A stretch of DNA of 64,000 nucleotides from Calliopsis andreniformis (lineage: Eukaryota > Arthropoda > Insecta > Hymenoptera > Andrenidae): contig NW_027480429.1 in assembly GCF_051401765.1 (NCBI RefSeq), forward strand, positions 14,822,157 through 14,886,156. The letters are read 5' to 3'. The notes below the pieces were generated by a model. The model worked only from the letters and a program-made list of their open reading frames with translations. It was not told the origin of the DNA and did no database searches. Of this stretch, positions 46,991 through 61,185 are shown piece after piece (positions within the stretch are counted from its first letter, which is position 1; each line of letters opens with the position of its first letter). The translations under genes and the position numbers were made by a program.

Positions 46991-49900
46991 CGTTGCTCCA
47001 CCAGATCGAATAGTTACGGCCTAAGAAGTCAGCGCCAGAAGCATAAAATACGATGAAGATGCAACAGTTTTTCCATCGTATAAAACGAATAATTGCAACC
47101 AGTGTAAAAGTTATGGTCATTTCTACGTTCCGGGCAACCTAGGCTTCACCCTAGGGCGTTGTACTACCAGATCGAATAGTTAGGGCCTAAGAAGTGAACG
47201 CCAGAAGCATAAAATACAATATAAATACAACAGTTTTTCCATCGTATAAAACGAATAATTGCAACCAGTATGAAACTTATGGTCATTTCTACGTACCGGG
47301 CAACCTAGGCTTCACTCTAGGGCGTTGCTCTACCAGATCGAATAGTTCGGGTCTTAGAAGTCAACGCCCGAAGCATAAAATACGATATAAATACAACAGT
47401 TTTTCCATCGTATAAAACGAATAATTGCAAACAGTGTGAAAGTAATGGTCATTTCTACGTTCCGGGCAACCTAGGTTTCACTCTAGGGCGTTGCTCCACC
47501 AGATCGAATAGTTAGGGCCTAAGAAGTCAACGCCAGAAGCATAAAATACGATATAAATACAACAGCTTTTCCATCGTATAAAACAAATAATTGCAACCAG
47601 TGTGAAAGTTATGGTCATTTCTACGTTCCGGGCACCCTAGGTTTCACTCCAGGGCGTTGCTCCACCAGAGCGAATAGTTACGGCCTATGAAGTCAACGCC
47701 AGAAGCATAAAATACAATATAAATACAACAGTTTTTCCATCATATAAAACGAATGATAGCAACCAGTGTGAAAGTTACGGTCATTTCTACGTTCCGCGCA
47801 ACCTTGGCTTTACCCGAGCGCGTTTTTCCACCAGATGGAATAGTTAGGGCCTAAGAAGTCAACGCCAGAAGCATAAAATACGATATAAATACAACAGCTT
47901 TTCCATCGTGTAAAACGAATAATTGCAACCAGTGTGAAAGTTATGGTCCTTTCTACATTTCGAGCAACCTAGGCTTCACTCTAGGGCGTTGCTCCACCTG
48001 ATCGAATAGTTAGGGCCTTAGAAGTCAACGCCAGAAGCATAAAATACAATATAAATACCACAGTTTTTCCACCATATAAAACGAATAATTGCAACCAGTA
48101 TGAAAGTTATGGTCATTTCTGCTTTCCGGGCAACCTAGGCTTCACCCTAGGGCGTTGTTCCACCAGATGGAATAGTTAGGGCCTAAGAAGTCAACGCCAG
48201 AAGCATAAAATACGGTATAAATACAACAGCTTTTCCATCGTATAAAACAAATAATTGCAACCAGTTTGATAGTGATGGTCATTTCTACGTACCGGGCAAC
48301 CTAGGCTTCACTCTAGGGCGTTGCTCCACCAGATCAAACAGTTAGGGCCTTAGAAGTCAACGCCCGAAGCATTAAATACAAAATAAATAGAACAGTTTTT
48401 CCATTGTATAAAACGAATAATTGCTACCAGTGTAAAAGTTATGGTCATTTCTACGTTCCGGGCATCCTAGGCTTCACTCTACGGCGATGCTCCACCAGAT
48501 CAAACAGTTAGGGCCTTGGAAGTCAACGCCCGAAGCATAAAATACAAAATCAATAGAACGGTTTTTCCATTGTATAAAACGAATAATTGCTGCCAGTGTG
48601 AAAGTTATGGTCATTTCTACTTTCCGGGCAACCTAGGCTTCACCATAGGTCGTTGTTCCACCAGATGGAATAGTTAGGGCCTAAGAGGTCAACGCCAGAA
48701 GCATAAAATACGATATAAATGCAACAGCTTTTCCATCGTATAAAACAAATAATTGTAACCATGTTGATAGTGATGGTCATTTCTGCGTACCGGGCAACCT
48801 AGGCTTCACTCTAGGGCGTTGCTCCACCAGATCGAATAGTTAGGGCCTTAGAAGTCAACGCCCGAAGCATAAAATATAAAATATATAGAACAGTTTTTCC
48901 ATCGTTTAAAACGAAAAATTGCTACCAGTGTGAAAGTTATGGTCATTTCTACGTTCCGGGCAACCTAGGCTGCACTCTAGGGCGTTGCTCCACCAGATCG
49001 AATAGTTAGGGCCTTAGAAGTCAACGCCCGAAGCGTAAAATACAAAATAAATAAAACAGTTTTTCCATCGTATACAACGAATAATAGCAACCAGTGTGAA
49101 AGTTATGGGCATTTCTACGTTCAGGGCAACCTAGGCTTCACCCTAGGGCGTTGTACCACCAGATGGAATAGTTAGGGCCTAAGAAGTCAACGCCAGAAGC
49201 ATAAAAAGCGATATAAATACAACAGCTTTTCCATCGTGTAAAACGAATAATTGCAACCAGTGTGGAAGTTATGGTCATTTCTACGTTCCGGGCAACCTAG
49301 ACTTCACTCTAGGCCGGTGCTCCACCAAATCGAATAGCTAGGGCCTTAGAAGTCAACGCCAGAAGCATAAAATACAATAAAGATGCTAAAGTTTTTCCAT
49401 CCTATAACAGGTATAACTGCAAACAGTATGAAAGTACTGGTCATTTCTACGTTCCGGGTAACCTAAGTTTCACTCTAGGGCGTTGCTCCACCAGATCGAA
49501 TAGCTAGGGACTTAGAATTCAACGCCAAAAGAATAAAATACAATATAAGTACAAGAGTTTTTCCATCGTATAAAATGAATAATTGCAACCAGTGTGAAAG
49601 TTATGGTCATTTCTACATTTCGAGCAACCTAGGCTTCACTCTAGGGCGTTGCTCCACCTGATCGAATAGTTAGGGCCTTAGAAGTCCACGCCCTAAGCAT
49701 TAAATACAAAATAAATAGAACAGTTTTTCCAGTGTATAAAACGAATAATTGCTACCAGTGTGAAAGTTATGGTCATTTCTACGTTCGGCACAACCTGGGC
49801 TTTACTCTAGGGCGTTGTTCCACCAGATGGAATAGTTAGGGCCCTAAGAAGTCAACGCCAGAAGCATAAAATACGATATAAATACAACAGCTTTTCTATC

Positions 49901-50948
49901 GTATAAAACAAATAATTGCAACCAGTGTGAAAGTTATGGTCATTTCTACGTTCCGGGCAACCTAGGCTTCTCTGTATGGCGTTCTTCCACCACATCGAAT
50001 AGCTACGGCCTCAGAAGTCAACGCCTGAAGTATAAAATACAATAAAAATACAACAGTCTTTCCATCCTATAACAGGAATAATTGCAACCCGTGTGAAAGT
50101 GATGGTCATTTCTACGTTCCAGGCAACCTAGGCTTCACTCTAGGGCGTTGCTCCACCAGATCAAACAGTTAGGGCCTTAGAAGTCAACGCCCGAAGCATT
50201 AAATACAAAATAAATAGAACAGTTTTTCCATTGTAAAAACGAATAATTGCTACCAGTGTGAAAGTTATGGTCATTTCTACGTTCCGGGTAACCTAGGTTT
50301 CACTCTAGGGCGTTGCTCCACCAGATCGAATAGTTAGGGCCTAAGAAGTCAACGCCAGAAGCATAAAATACGATATAAATACAACAGCTTTTCCATCCTA
50401 TAAAACGAATGATAGCAACCAGTGTGAAAGTTATGGTCATTTCTACGTTCCGGGCAACCTAGGTTTCACTCTAGGGCGTTGCTCCACCAGATCGAATAGT
50501 TAGGGCCTAAGAAGTCAACGCCAGAAGCATAAAATACGATATAAATACAACAGCTTTTCCATCGTATAAGAGGAATAATTGCAAACAGTATGAAAGTAAT
50601 GGTCATTTCTACGTTCCGGCAACCTAGGCTTCACTCTAGGGCGTTGCTCCACCAGATCGAATAGTTAGGTCCTTAGAAGTCAACGCCAGAAGCATAAAAT
50701 ACAAAATAAATAAAACAGATTTTCCATCGTACAAAACGAAAAATTGCAAACAGTGTGAAAGATATGGACATTTCTACGATCCGGGCTACCTAGGCTTCAC
50801 CCTAGGGCGTTGCTCTACCAGATCGAATAGTTAGGGCCTTAGAAGTCAACGCCCGAAGCATAAAATACAAAATAAATACAACAGTTTTTCCATCGTATAA
50901 AACGAATAATTGCTACCAGTGTGAAAGTTATGGTCATTTCTACGTTCC

Positions 50949-51150
50949 GGGCAACCTAGGCTTCACTCTACGGCGATGCTCCACCAGATGAAACAGATAG
51001 GGCATTAGAAGTCAACGCCCGAAGCATAAAATACAAAATAAACAGAACGGTTTTTCCATTGTATAAAACGAATAATTGCTGCCAGTGTAAAAGTTATGGT
51101 CATTTCTACGTTCCGGGCAACCTAGGCTTCACCCTAGGGCGTTGCTCTAC
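50949..51150 (+). repeat. Unoccupied paralogue of the LTR insertion site
   Basis: The left part matches the LTR's left flank (offset 21848) and the right part, from AGTGTAAAA at 51084, matches its right flank (offset 20425). CTGCC occurs once, at 51079-51083. The offset difference, 1423 bp, equals the LTR plus one 5-bp duplication. A similar empty site lies at 48590-48594. Confidence 0.82.
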
Positions 51151-51239
51151 CAGATCGAATAGTTAGGGCCTTAGAAGCCAACGCCCGAAGCATAAAATAC
51201 AAAATAAATACAACAGTTTTTCCATCGTATAAAACGAAT

Positions 51240-53430
51240 AATTGCTACCAGTGTGAAAGTTATGGTGATTTCTACATTCCGGCCAACCTAGGCTTCACCC
51301 TAGGGCGTTGCTCCACCAGATCGAATAGTTAGGGCCTTAGAAGTCAACGCCAGAAGCTTAAAATACAATAAAGATGCAACAGCTTTTCCATCGTTTTACG
51401 GGAATAACTGCAACCAGTGTGAATGTACTGGTCATTTCTACGTTCCGGATAACCTAGGCTTCACTCTAGGGCGTTGTTCCACCAGATCGAACAGTTAGGG
51501 CCTTAGAAGTCAACGCTCAAAGCATAAAATACAAAATAAATAAAACAGTTTTTCCATCGTATAAAACGAATAATTGCTACCAGTGTGAAAGTTATGGTCA
51601 TTTCTACGTTCCGCGCAACCTGGTCTTTACCCTAGGGCGTTGTTCCACGAGATGGAATAGCTAGGGACTTAGAATTCAACGCCATAAGGATAAAATACAA
51701 TATAAGTACAACAGTTTTTCCATCGTATAAAATGAATAATTGCAACCAGTGTGAAAGTTATGGTCATTTCTACATTCCAGCCAACCTAGGCTTTGCACTA
51801 GGGCGTTGTTCCACCAGATCGAACAGTTAGGGCCTAAGAAGTCAACGCCAGAAGTATAAAATACAATGTAAATATAACAGCCTTTACACCGTATAAAACG
51901 AATAATTGCAACCTGTGTGAAGGTTATGGTCACATCTATGTTCCGGGCAACCTAGGCTTCACTGTCGGGCGTTGCTCCACCAGATCGAAATGTTAGGGCC
52001 TAAGAAGTCCACGCCTGAAGCATAAAATACAATAAAAATACAACAGTCTTTTCATCGCATAACAGGAATAAATGCAACAAGCGTGAAAGTAATGATCATT
52101 TCTACGTTCCAGGCAACCTAGGCTACACTCTAGGGCGTTGTTCCACAAGATCGAATAGTTAGTGCCTAAGTAGTCAACGCCAGAAGCATAAAATACAATA
52201 TAAATACAACAGTTTTTCCATCGTATAAAACGAATAATTGCAACCAGTATGAAACTTATGGTCATTTCTCCTTTCCGAGCAACCTAGGCTTCACCCTAGG
52301 GCTTTGCTCCAACAGATTGAATAGTTAGGGCCTTAGAAGTCAACGCCCGAAGCATAAAATACAAAATAATTAGAACGGTTTTTCCATCGTATAAATCGAA
52401 TGATAGCAACCAGTGTGAAAGTTATGGTCATTTCTACGTTCCGGGCAACCTAGGCTTCACCCTAGGGCGTTGCTCCACCAGATCGAATAGTTAGGGCCTT
52501 AGAAGTCAACGCTCAAAGCATAAAATACAAAATAAATACAACAGCTTTTCCATCGTGTAAAAGGAATAATTGCAAACAGTGTGAAAGTAATGGTCATTTC
52601 TACGTTCGGGCAACCTAGGCTTCACTCTACGGCGTTGCTCCACCAGATCGAATAGTTAGGGCCTTAGAAGTCAACGCCCGAAGCATAAAATACAAAATAA
52701 ATAAAACAGATTTTCCATCGTACAAAACGAAAAATTGCAAACGGTGTGAAAGATATGGACATTTCTACGATCCGGGCTACCTAGGCTTCACCCTAGGGCG
52801 TTGCTCTACCAGATCGAATAGTTAGGGCCTTAGAAGTCAACGCCCGAAGCATAAAATACAAAATAAATACAACAGTTTTTCCATGGTATAAAACGAATAA
52901 TTGCTGCCAGTGTGAAAGTTATGGTCATTTCTACATTCCGGCCAACCTAGGCTTCACCCTAGGGCGTTGCTCCACCAGATCGAATAGTTAGGGCCTTAGA
53001 AGTCAACGCCAGAAGCTTAAAATACAATAAAGATGCAACAGTTTTTCCATCGTTTTACAGGAATAACTGCAACCAGCGTGAATGTACTGGTCATTTCTAC
53101 GTTCCGGATAACCTAGGCTTCACTCTAGGGCGTTGTTCCACCAGATCGAACAGTTAGGGCCTTAGAAGTCAACGCTCAAAGCATAAAATACAAAATAAAT
53201 GAAACAGTTTTTCCATCGTATAAAATGAATAATAGCTACCAGTGTGAAAGTTATGGTCATTTCTACGTTCCGCGCAACCTGGGCTTTACCCTAGGGCGTT
53301 GTTCCACGAGATGGAATAGCTAGGGACTTAGAATTCAACGCCATAAGAATAAAATACAATATAAGTACAACAGTTTTTCCATCGTATAAAATGAATAATT
53401 GCAACCAGTGTGAAAGTTATGGTCATTTCT
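51240..53430 (+). repeat. 10-monomer-offset tandem duplication (1658 bp)
   Basis: The marker ATTCCGGCCAACC at 51276 recurs at 52934. The following monomers (CGTTTTACGGGAATAAC or CGTTTTACAGG, AACGCTCAAAGC, CCGCGCAACCTGG, TTCCACGAGATGG) recur in the same order. The GTACAAAACGAAAAATTGC monomers at 50730 and 52721 are an extra pair with an offset of 1991. Confidence 0.75.
52005..52388 (+). repeat. Right-arm duplicated segment G, copy 2
   Basis: Same chimeric monomer and CATTTCTCCTTTCCGAGC variant as 31747-32130. The left flank differs: here a D-type monomer at 51890-52004 is joined directly. Confidence 0.8.
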
Positions 53431-55939
53431 ACGTTCCGCGCAACCTGGGCTTTACCCTAGGGCGTTGTTCCACCAGATCAAATAGCTAGCGACTTAGAAT
53501 TAAACGCCAGAAGCATAGAATACAATAAAAATACAACAGTTTTTCCATTGTATAACAGGAATAATTGCAACCAGTGTGAATGTAATGGTCATTTCTAGGT
53601 TCCGGGCAACCTAGGTTTCACTCTAGGCCGTTGCTCCTCCAGATCGAATAGCTAGGGCCTTAGAAGTCAACGCCCGATCCATAAAATACGATATAAATAC
53701 AACAGCATTACCATCGTATTAAATGAATAATTGCAAACAGTGTGAAAGTAGTGGTCATTTCTACGTTCCGGGCAACCTGGGCTTCACTGTATGGCGTTCT
53801 TCCACCACATCGAATAGCTACGGCCTCAGAAGTCCACGCCTGAAGCATAAAATACAATAAAAATACAACAGTCTTTTCATCGTATAACAGGAATAATTGC
53901 AACAAGCGTGAAAGTAATGATCATTTCGGCGTTTCGGGCATCCTAGACTTAACTCTGAGGCATTGCTCCACCAGATCGAATATTTAGGGCCTTAGAAGTC
54001 AACCCCAGAAGCATAAAATACAATATAAATACAACAGTTTTTCCATCGTATAAAACGAATAATTGCAACCAGTATGCAACTTCTGGTCATTTCTACATTC
54101 CGAGCAACCTAGGCTTCACTCTAGGGCGTTGCTCCACCAGATCGAATAGTTAGGACCTTAGAAGTCAACGCCAGAAGCATAAAATACGATATAAATACAA
54201 CAGCTGTTCCATCGTAGAAAAGGAATAATAGCAAACAGTGTGATAGTAATGGTCATTTCTACGTTCCGGGCAACCTAGGCTTCACTCTACGGCGTTGTTC
54301 CACCAGATCGAATAGTTAGGGCCTAAGAAGTCAACACCAGGAGAATAAAATACAATAAAAATACAACAGGCTTTCCATCCTATAACAGAAATAATTGCAA
54401 CCCGTGTGAAAGTGATGGTCATTTCTACGTTCCGGGCAACCTAGGCTTCACCCTAGGACGTTGCTCCACCAGATCGAATAGTTAGGGCCTAAGAAGTGAA
54501 CGCCAGAAGCATAAAATACAATATAAATACAACAGTTTTTCCATCGTATAAACCGAATAATTGCAACCAGTATGAAACTTATGGTCATTTCTACGTTCCG
54601 GGCAACCTAGGCTTCAGTGTATGGCGTTCTTCCACCACATCGAATAGCTACGGCCTCAGAAGTCCACGCCTGAAGCATAAAATACAATAAAAATACAACA
54701 GCTTTTCCATCGTATAGCAGGAATAATTTGCAACCAGTGTGATAGTAGTGGTCATTTCTACGTTCCGGGCAACCCATGTTTCACTCCAGGGCCTTGCTCC
54801 GCCAGATCGAATAGTTACGGCCTAAGAAGTCAACGCCAGAAGCATAAAATACGATGAAGATGCAACAGTTTTTCCATAGTATAAAAGGAATAATTGCAAT
54901 CAGTGTGAAAGTTATGGTCATTTCTACATTCCGAGCAACCTAGGCTTCACTCTAGGGCGTTGCTCCACCAGATCGAATAGTTAGGTCCTTAGAAGTCAAC
55001 GCCAGAAGCATAAAATACGATATAAATACAACAGCTTTTCCATCGTGTAAAAGGAATAATTGCAAACAGTGTGAAAGTAATGGTCATTTCTACGTTCGGG
55101 CAACCTAGGCTTCACTCTAGGTCGTTGCTCCACCAGATCAAATAGCTAGCGACTTAGAATTAAACGCCAGAAGCATAGAATACAATAAAAATACAACAGC
55201 TTTTACATCGTATAAAACGAATAATTGCAACCAGTGTGGAAGTTATGGTCATTTCTACGTTCCGGGCAAGCTAGGCTTCACTCTACGGCGTTGCTCGACC
55301 AGATCGAATAGCTAGGGCCTTAGAAGTCAACGCCCGAAGCATAAAATACAAAATAAATAGAACAATTTTTCCATCGTATAAAACGAATAATTGCTACCAG
55401 TGTGAATGTTATGGTCATTTCTACGTTCCGCGCAACCTGCGATTTACTCTAGGGCGTTGTTCCACCAGATGGAACAGTTAGGGCCTAAGAAGTCAACGCT
55501 AGAAGCACAAAAGACGATATAAATACAACAGCTTTTCCATCGTATAAAACAAATAATTGCAACCAGTGTGATAGTTATGCTCATTTCTACGTTCCGGGCA
55601 ACGTAGGCTTCACCCTAGGCCGTTGTTCCTCCAGATCGAATAGTTAGGGCCTAAGAAGTGAACGCCAGAAGCATAAAATGCAATAAAAATAAAACAGTTT
55701 TTCCATCGTATAAAAAGAATAATTGCAATCAGTGTGAAAGTTATGGTCATTTCTACATTCCGAGCAACCTAGGCTTCACCCTAGGGCTTTGCTCCAACAG
55801 ATTGAATAGTTAGGGCCTAAGAAGTCAACGCCAGAAGCATAAAATACGATTTAATACAACAGCTTTTCCATCGTATAAAAGGAATAATTGCAAACAGTGT
55901 GAAGGTAATGGTCATTTCTACGTTCCGGGCAACCTACGC

Positions 55940-57250
55940 TTCACCCTAGGCCGTTGTCCCACCAGATAGAATAGTTAGGGCCTAAGAAGTGAACGCCAGA
56001 AGCATAAAATGCAATATAAATACAACAGTTTTTCCATCGTATAGCAGGAATAATTTGCAACCAGTGTGATAGTAGTGGTCATTTCTACATTCCGGGCAAC
56101 CCAGGTTCCACTCCAGGGCATTGCTCCACCAGATCGAATAGTTACGGCCTAAGAAGTCAACGCCAGAAGCATAAAATACGATGAAGATGCAACAGTTTTT
56201 CCATCGTATAAAAAGAATAATTGCAATCAGTGTGAAAGTAATGGTCATTTCTACATTCCGAGCAACCTAGGCTTCACTCTAGGGCGTTGCTCCACCAGAT
56301 CGAATAGTTTGGTCCTTAGAAGTCAACGCCAGAAGCATAAAATACTATATAAATACAACAGCTTTTCCATCGTATAAAAGGAATAATTGCAAACAGTGTG
56401 AAAGTAATGGTCATTTCTACGTTCGGGCAACCTAGGCTTCACTCTACGGCGTTGTTAAACCAGATCGAATAGTCAGGGCCTAAGAAGTCAATACCAGAAG
56501 AATAAAATACAAAACAAATACAACAGCCTTTACACCGTATAAAACGAATAATTGCAACCTGTGTGAAGGTAATGGTCATATCTACGTTCCGGGCAACCTA
56601 GGCTTCACTGTCGGGCGTTGCTCCACCAGATCGAAATGTTAGGGCCTAAGAAGTCAACGCCCGGAGCATAAAATACGATATAAATACAACAGCATTTCCA
56701 TCGTATTAAATGAATAATTGCAAACAGTGTGAAAGTAGTGGTCATTTCTACGTTCCGGGCAATCTAGGCTTCACTGAATGGCGTTCTTCCACCACATCGA
56801 ATAGCTACGGCCTCAGAAGTCCACGCCTGAAGCATAAAATACAATAAAAATACAACAGTCTTTTCATCGTATAACAGGAATAATTGCTACAAGCGTGAAA
56901 GTAATGATCATTTCGGCGTTTCGGACATCCTAGACTTAATTCTGAGGCATTGCTCCACCAGATCGAATATTTAGGGCCTTAGAAGTCAACCCCAGAAGCA
57001 TAAAATACAATATAAATACAACAGTTTTTCCATCGTATAAAACGAATAATTGCAACCAGTGTGCAACTTATGGTCATTTCTACATTCCGAGCAACCTAGG
57101 CTTTACTCTAGGGCGTTGCTCCACCAGATCGAATAGTTAGGACCTTAGAAGTCAACGCCAGAAGCATAAAATACGATATAAATACAACAGCTGTTCCATC
57201 GTATAAAAGGAATAATTGCAAACAGTGTGAAAATAATGGTCATTTCTACG
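55940..57250 (+). repeat. Right-arm duplicated block K, copy 1 (about 8 monomers)
   Basis: Matches 59093-60403 at a constant offset of 3153 bp (19 units minus one base). It includes a GTTAAACCAG monomer and a D-B-C cassette. Confidence 0.85.
56527..56957 (+). repeat. D-B-C variant cassette 11
   Basis: Within block K copy 1. D has GAAGGTAATGG and C has GCTACAAGCGTG. Confidence 0.83.
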
Positions 57251-57700
57251 TTCGGGCAACCTGGGCTTCACTCTACGGCGTTGTTCCACCAGATCGAATA
57301 ATTAGGGCCGGAGAAGTCAACGCCAGAAGCATAAAATACAATATAAATACAACAGTTTTTCAATCGTATAAAACGAATAATTGCAACCAGTATGAAACTT
57401 ATGGTCATTTCTACGTACCGGGCAACCTAGGCTTCACTCTAGGGCGTTGCTCTACCAGATCGAATAGTTAGGGCCTTAGAAGTCAACGCCCGAAGCATAA
57501 AATACAAAATAAATACAACAGTTTTTCCATCGTATAAAACGAATAATTGCTACCAGTGCGATAGTTATGGTCATTTCTACTTTCCGGGCAACCTAGGCTT
57601 CACCCTAGGGCGTTGTTCCACCAGATTGAATAGTTAGGGCCTAAGAAGTCAACGCCAGAAGCATAAAATACGATATAAATACAACAGCTTTTCCATCGTA
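57120..57700 (+). repeat. Right-arm duplicated segment L, copy 1
   Basis: Matches 60605-61185 (offset 3485, 21 units minus one base), sharing GCCGGAGAAG and GTGTGAAAATAATGG. Downstream, 57700-58140 matches 61849-62289 (offset 4149) and about 58000-58860 matches 62813-63673 (offset 4812-4813). Confidence 0.8.
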
Positions 57701-59092
57701 TAAAAGGAATAATTGCAAACAGTGTGAAAGTAGTGGTCATTTCTACGCTCCGGGCAACCTAGGCTTCACTGTATGGCGTTCTTCCACCACATCGAATAGC
57801 TACGGCCTCAGAAGTCCACGCCTGAAGCATAAAATACAATAAAAATACAACAGTCTTTTCATCGCATAACAGGAATAATTGCAAACAGTGTGAAAGTAAT
57901 GGTCATTTCTACGTTCCGGGCAACCTAGGCTTCACTGTCGGGCGTCGTTCCACAAGATCGAAAAGTGAGTGCCTAAGTAGTCAACGCCAGAAGCATAAAA
58001 TACAATATAAATACAACAGTTTTTCCATCGTATAGAACGCATAATTGCAACCAGTATGAAACTTATGGTCATTTCTACTTTACGAGCAACCTAGGCTTCA
58101 CCCTAGGGCGTTGCTCCAACAGATTGAATAGTTAGGGCCTTAGAAGTCAACGCCCGAAGCATAAAATACAAAATAAATAGAACGATTTTTCCATTGTATA
58201 AAATGAATAATTGCTACCAGTGTTAAAGCTATGGTCATTTCTACGTTCCGGGCAACCTAGGCTTCACCCTAGGGCGTTGTTCCACCAGATCGAATAGTTA
58301 GGGCCTAAGAAGTGATCGCCAGAAGCATAAAATACGATATAAAGACAACAGCTTTTCCATCGTATAAAAGGAATAATTGCAAACAGTGTGAAAGTAATTG
58401 TCATTTCTACGTTCGGGCAACCTAGGCTTCACTCTACGGCGTTGTTCCACCAGATCGAATAATTAGAGCCGGAGAAGTCAACGCCAGAAGCATAAAATAC
58501 AATATAAATACAACAGTTTTTCCATCGTATAAAACGAATAATTGCAACCAGTATGAAACTTATGGTCATTTCTACTTTCCGAGCAACCTAGGCTTCACCC
58601 TATGGCTTTGCTCCAACAGATTGAATAGTTAGGGCCTTAGAAGTCAACGCCCGAAGCATAAAATGCAATACAAATACAACAGTTTTTCCATCGTATAGCA
58701 GGAATAATTTGCAACCAGTGTGATAGTAGTGGTCATTTCTACGTTCCGGGCAACCTAGGCTTCACTCCAGGGCGGTGCTCCACCAGATCGAATAGTTACG
58801 GCCTAAGAAGTTAACGCCAGAAGCACAAAATACGATAAAGATGCAACAGTTTTTCCATGGTATAAAACGAATAATTGCAACCAGTGTGAAAGTTATGGTC
58901 ATTTCTACATTCCGAGCAACCTAGGCTTCACTCTAGGGCGTTGCTCCACCAGACCGAATAGCTAGGTCCTTAGAAGTCAACGCCAGAAGCATAAAATACG
59001 ATATAAATACAACAGCTTTTCCATCGTATAAAACAAATAATTGCAACCAGTGTGAAAGTTATGGTCATTTCTACGTTCCGGGCAACCTAGGC

Positions 59093-60403
59093 TTCACCCT
59101 AGGCCGTTGTCCCACCAGATAGAATAATTAGGGCCTAAGAAGTGAACGCCAGAAGCATAAAATGCAATAAAAATACAACAGTTTTTCCATCGTATAGCAG
59201 GAATAATTTGCAACCAGTGTGATAGTAGTGGTCATTTCTACGTTCCGGGCAACCCAGGTTTCACTCCAGGGCATTGCTCGACCAGATCGAATAGTTACGG
59301 CCTAAGAAGTCAACGCCAGAAGCATAAAATACGATGAAGATGCAACAGTTTTTCCATCGTATAAAAAGAATAATTGCAATCAGTGTGAAAGTTATGGTCA
59401 TTTCTTCATTCCGAGCAACCTAGGCTTCACTCTAGGGCGTTGCTCCACCAGATCGAATAGTTTGGTCCTTAGAAGTCAACGCCAGAAGCATAAAATACTA
59501 TATAAATACAACAGCTTTTCCATCGTATAAAAGGAATAATTGCGAACAGTGTGAAAGTAATGGTCATTTCTACGTTCGGGCAACCTAGGCTTCACTCTAC
59601 GGCGTTGTTAAACCAGATCGAATAGTCAGGGCCTAAGAAGTCAATACCAGAAGAATAAAATACAAAACAAATACAACAGCCTTTACACCGTATAAAACGA
59701 ATAATTGCAACCTGTGTGAAGGTAATGGTCATATCTACGTTCCGGGCAACCTAGGCTTCACTGTCGGGCGTTGCTCCACCAGATCGAAATGTTTGGGCCT
59801 AAGAAGTCAACGCCCGAAGCATAATATACGATATAAATACAACAGCATTTCCATCGTATTAAATGAATAATTGCAAACAGTGTGAAAGTAGTGGTCATTT
59901 CTACGTTCCGGGCAATCTAGGCTTCACTGTATGGCGTTCTTCCACCACATCGAATGGCTACGGCCTCAGAAGTCCACGCCTGAAGCATAAAATACAATAA
60001 AAATACAACAGTCTTTTCATCGTATAACAGGAATAATTGCAACAAGCGTGAAAGTAATGATCATTTCGGCGTTTCGGGCATCCTAGACTTAATTCTGAGG
60101 CATTGCTCCACCAGATCGAATATTTAGGGCCTTAGAAGTCAACCCCAGAAGCATAAAATACAATATAAATACAACAGTTTTTCCATCGTATAAAACGAAT
60201 AATTGCAACCAGTGTGCAACTTATGGTCATTTCTACATTCCGAGCAACCTAGACTTTACTCTAGGGCGTTGCTCCACCAGATCGAATAGTTAGGACCTTA
60301 GACGTCAACGCCAGAAGCATAAAATACGATATAAATACAACAGCTGTTCCATCGTATAAAAGGAATAATTGCAAACAGTGTGAAAGTAATGGTCATTTCT
60401 ACG
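59093..60403 (+). repeat. Right-arm duplicated block K, copy 2
   Basis: Collinear with 55940-57250. It diverges after GAACAGTGTGAAA near 60400, where the one-base-short variant is replaced by ACGTTCCGGG. Confidence 0.85.
59680..60110 (+). repeat. D-B-C variant cassette 12
   Basis: Within block K copy 2, 3153 bp after cassette 11. Last cassette in the window. B-C without D occurs near 53700-53960; D or D-B without C near 42418-42640 and 45905. Confidence 0.83.
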
Positions 60404-60604
60404 TTCCGGGCAACCTAGGCTTCACTCTAGGGCGTTGTCCCACAAGATCGAATAGTTAGGGCCTAAGTAGTCAACGCCAGAAGCATAAAATACAATATAA
60501 ATAGAACAGTTTTTCCAATGTATAAAACGAATAATTGCTACCAGTGTGAAAGTTATGGTCATTTCTACGTTCCGCGCAACCTGGGCTTTACTCTAGGGCG
60601 TCGC

Positions 60605-61185
60605 TCCACCAGATCGAATAGTTAGGACCTTAGAAGTCAACGCCAGAAGCATAAAATACGATATAAATACAACAGCTGTTCCATCGTATAAAAGAAATAA
60701 TTGCAAACAGTGTGAAAATAATGGTCATTTCTACGTTCGGGCAACCTAGGCTTCACTCTACGGCGTTGTTCCCCCAGATCGAATAATTAGGGCCGGAGAA
60801 GTCAACGCCAGAAGCATAAAATACAATATAAATACAACAGTTTTTCAATCGTATAAAACGAATAATTGCAACCAGTATGAAACCTATGGTCATTTCTACG
60901 TACCGGGCAACCTAGGCTTCACTCTAGGGCGTTGCTCTACCAGATCGAATAGTTAGGGCCTTAGAAGTCAACGCCCGAAGCATAAAATACAAAGTAAATA
61001 CAACAGTTTTTCCATCGTATAAAACGAATAATTGCTACCAGTGTGATAGTTATGGTCATTTCTACTTTCCGGGCAACCTAGGCTTCACCCTAGGGCGTTG
61101 TTCCACCAGATGGAATAGTTAGGGCCTAAGAAGTCAACGCCAGAAGCATAAAATACGATATAAATACAACAGCTTTTCCATCGTA
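60605..61185 (+). repeat. Right-arm duplicated segment L, copy 2
   Basis: Collinear with 57120-57700. The match ends in a monomer where this copy has AACAAATAATTGC and the other AAGGAATAATTGC. Confidence 0.8.
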
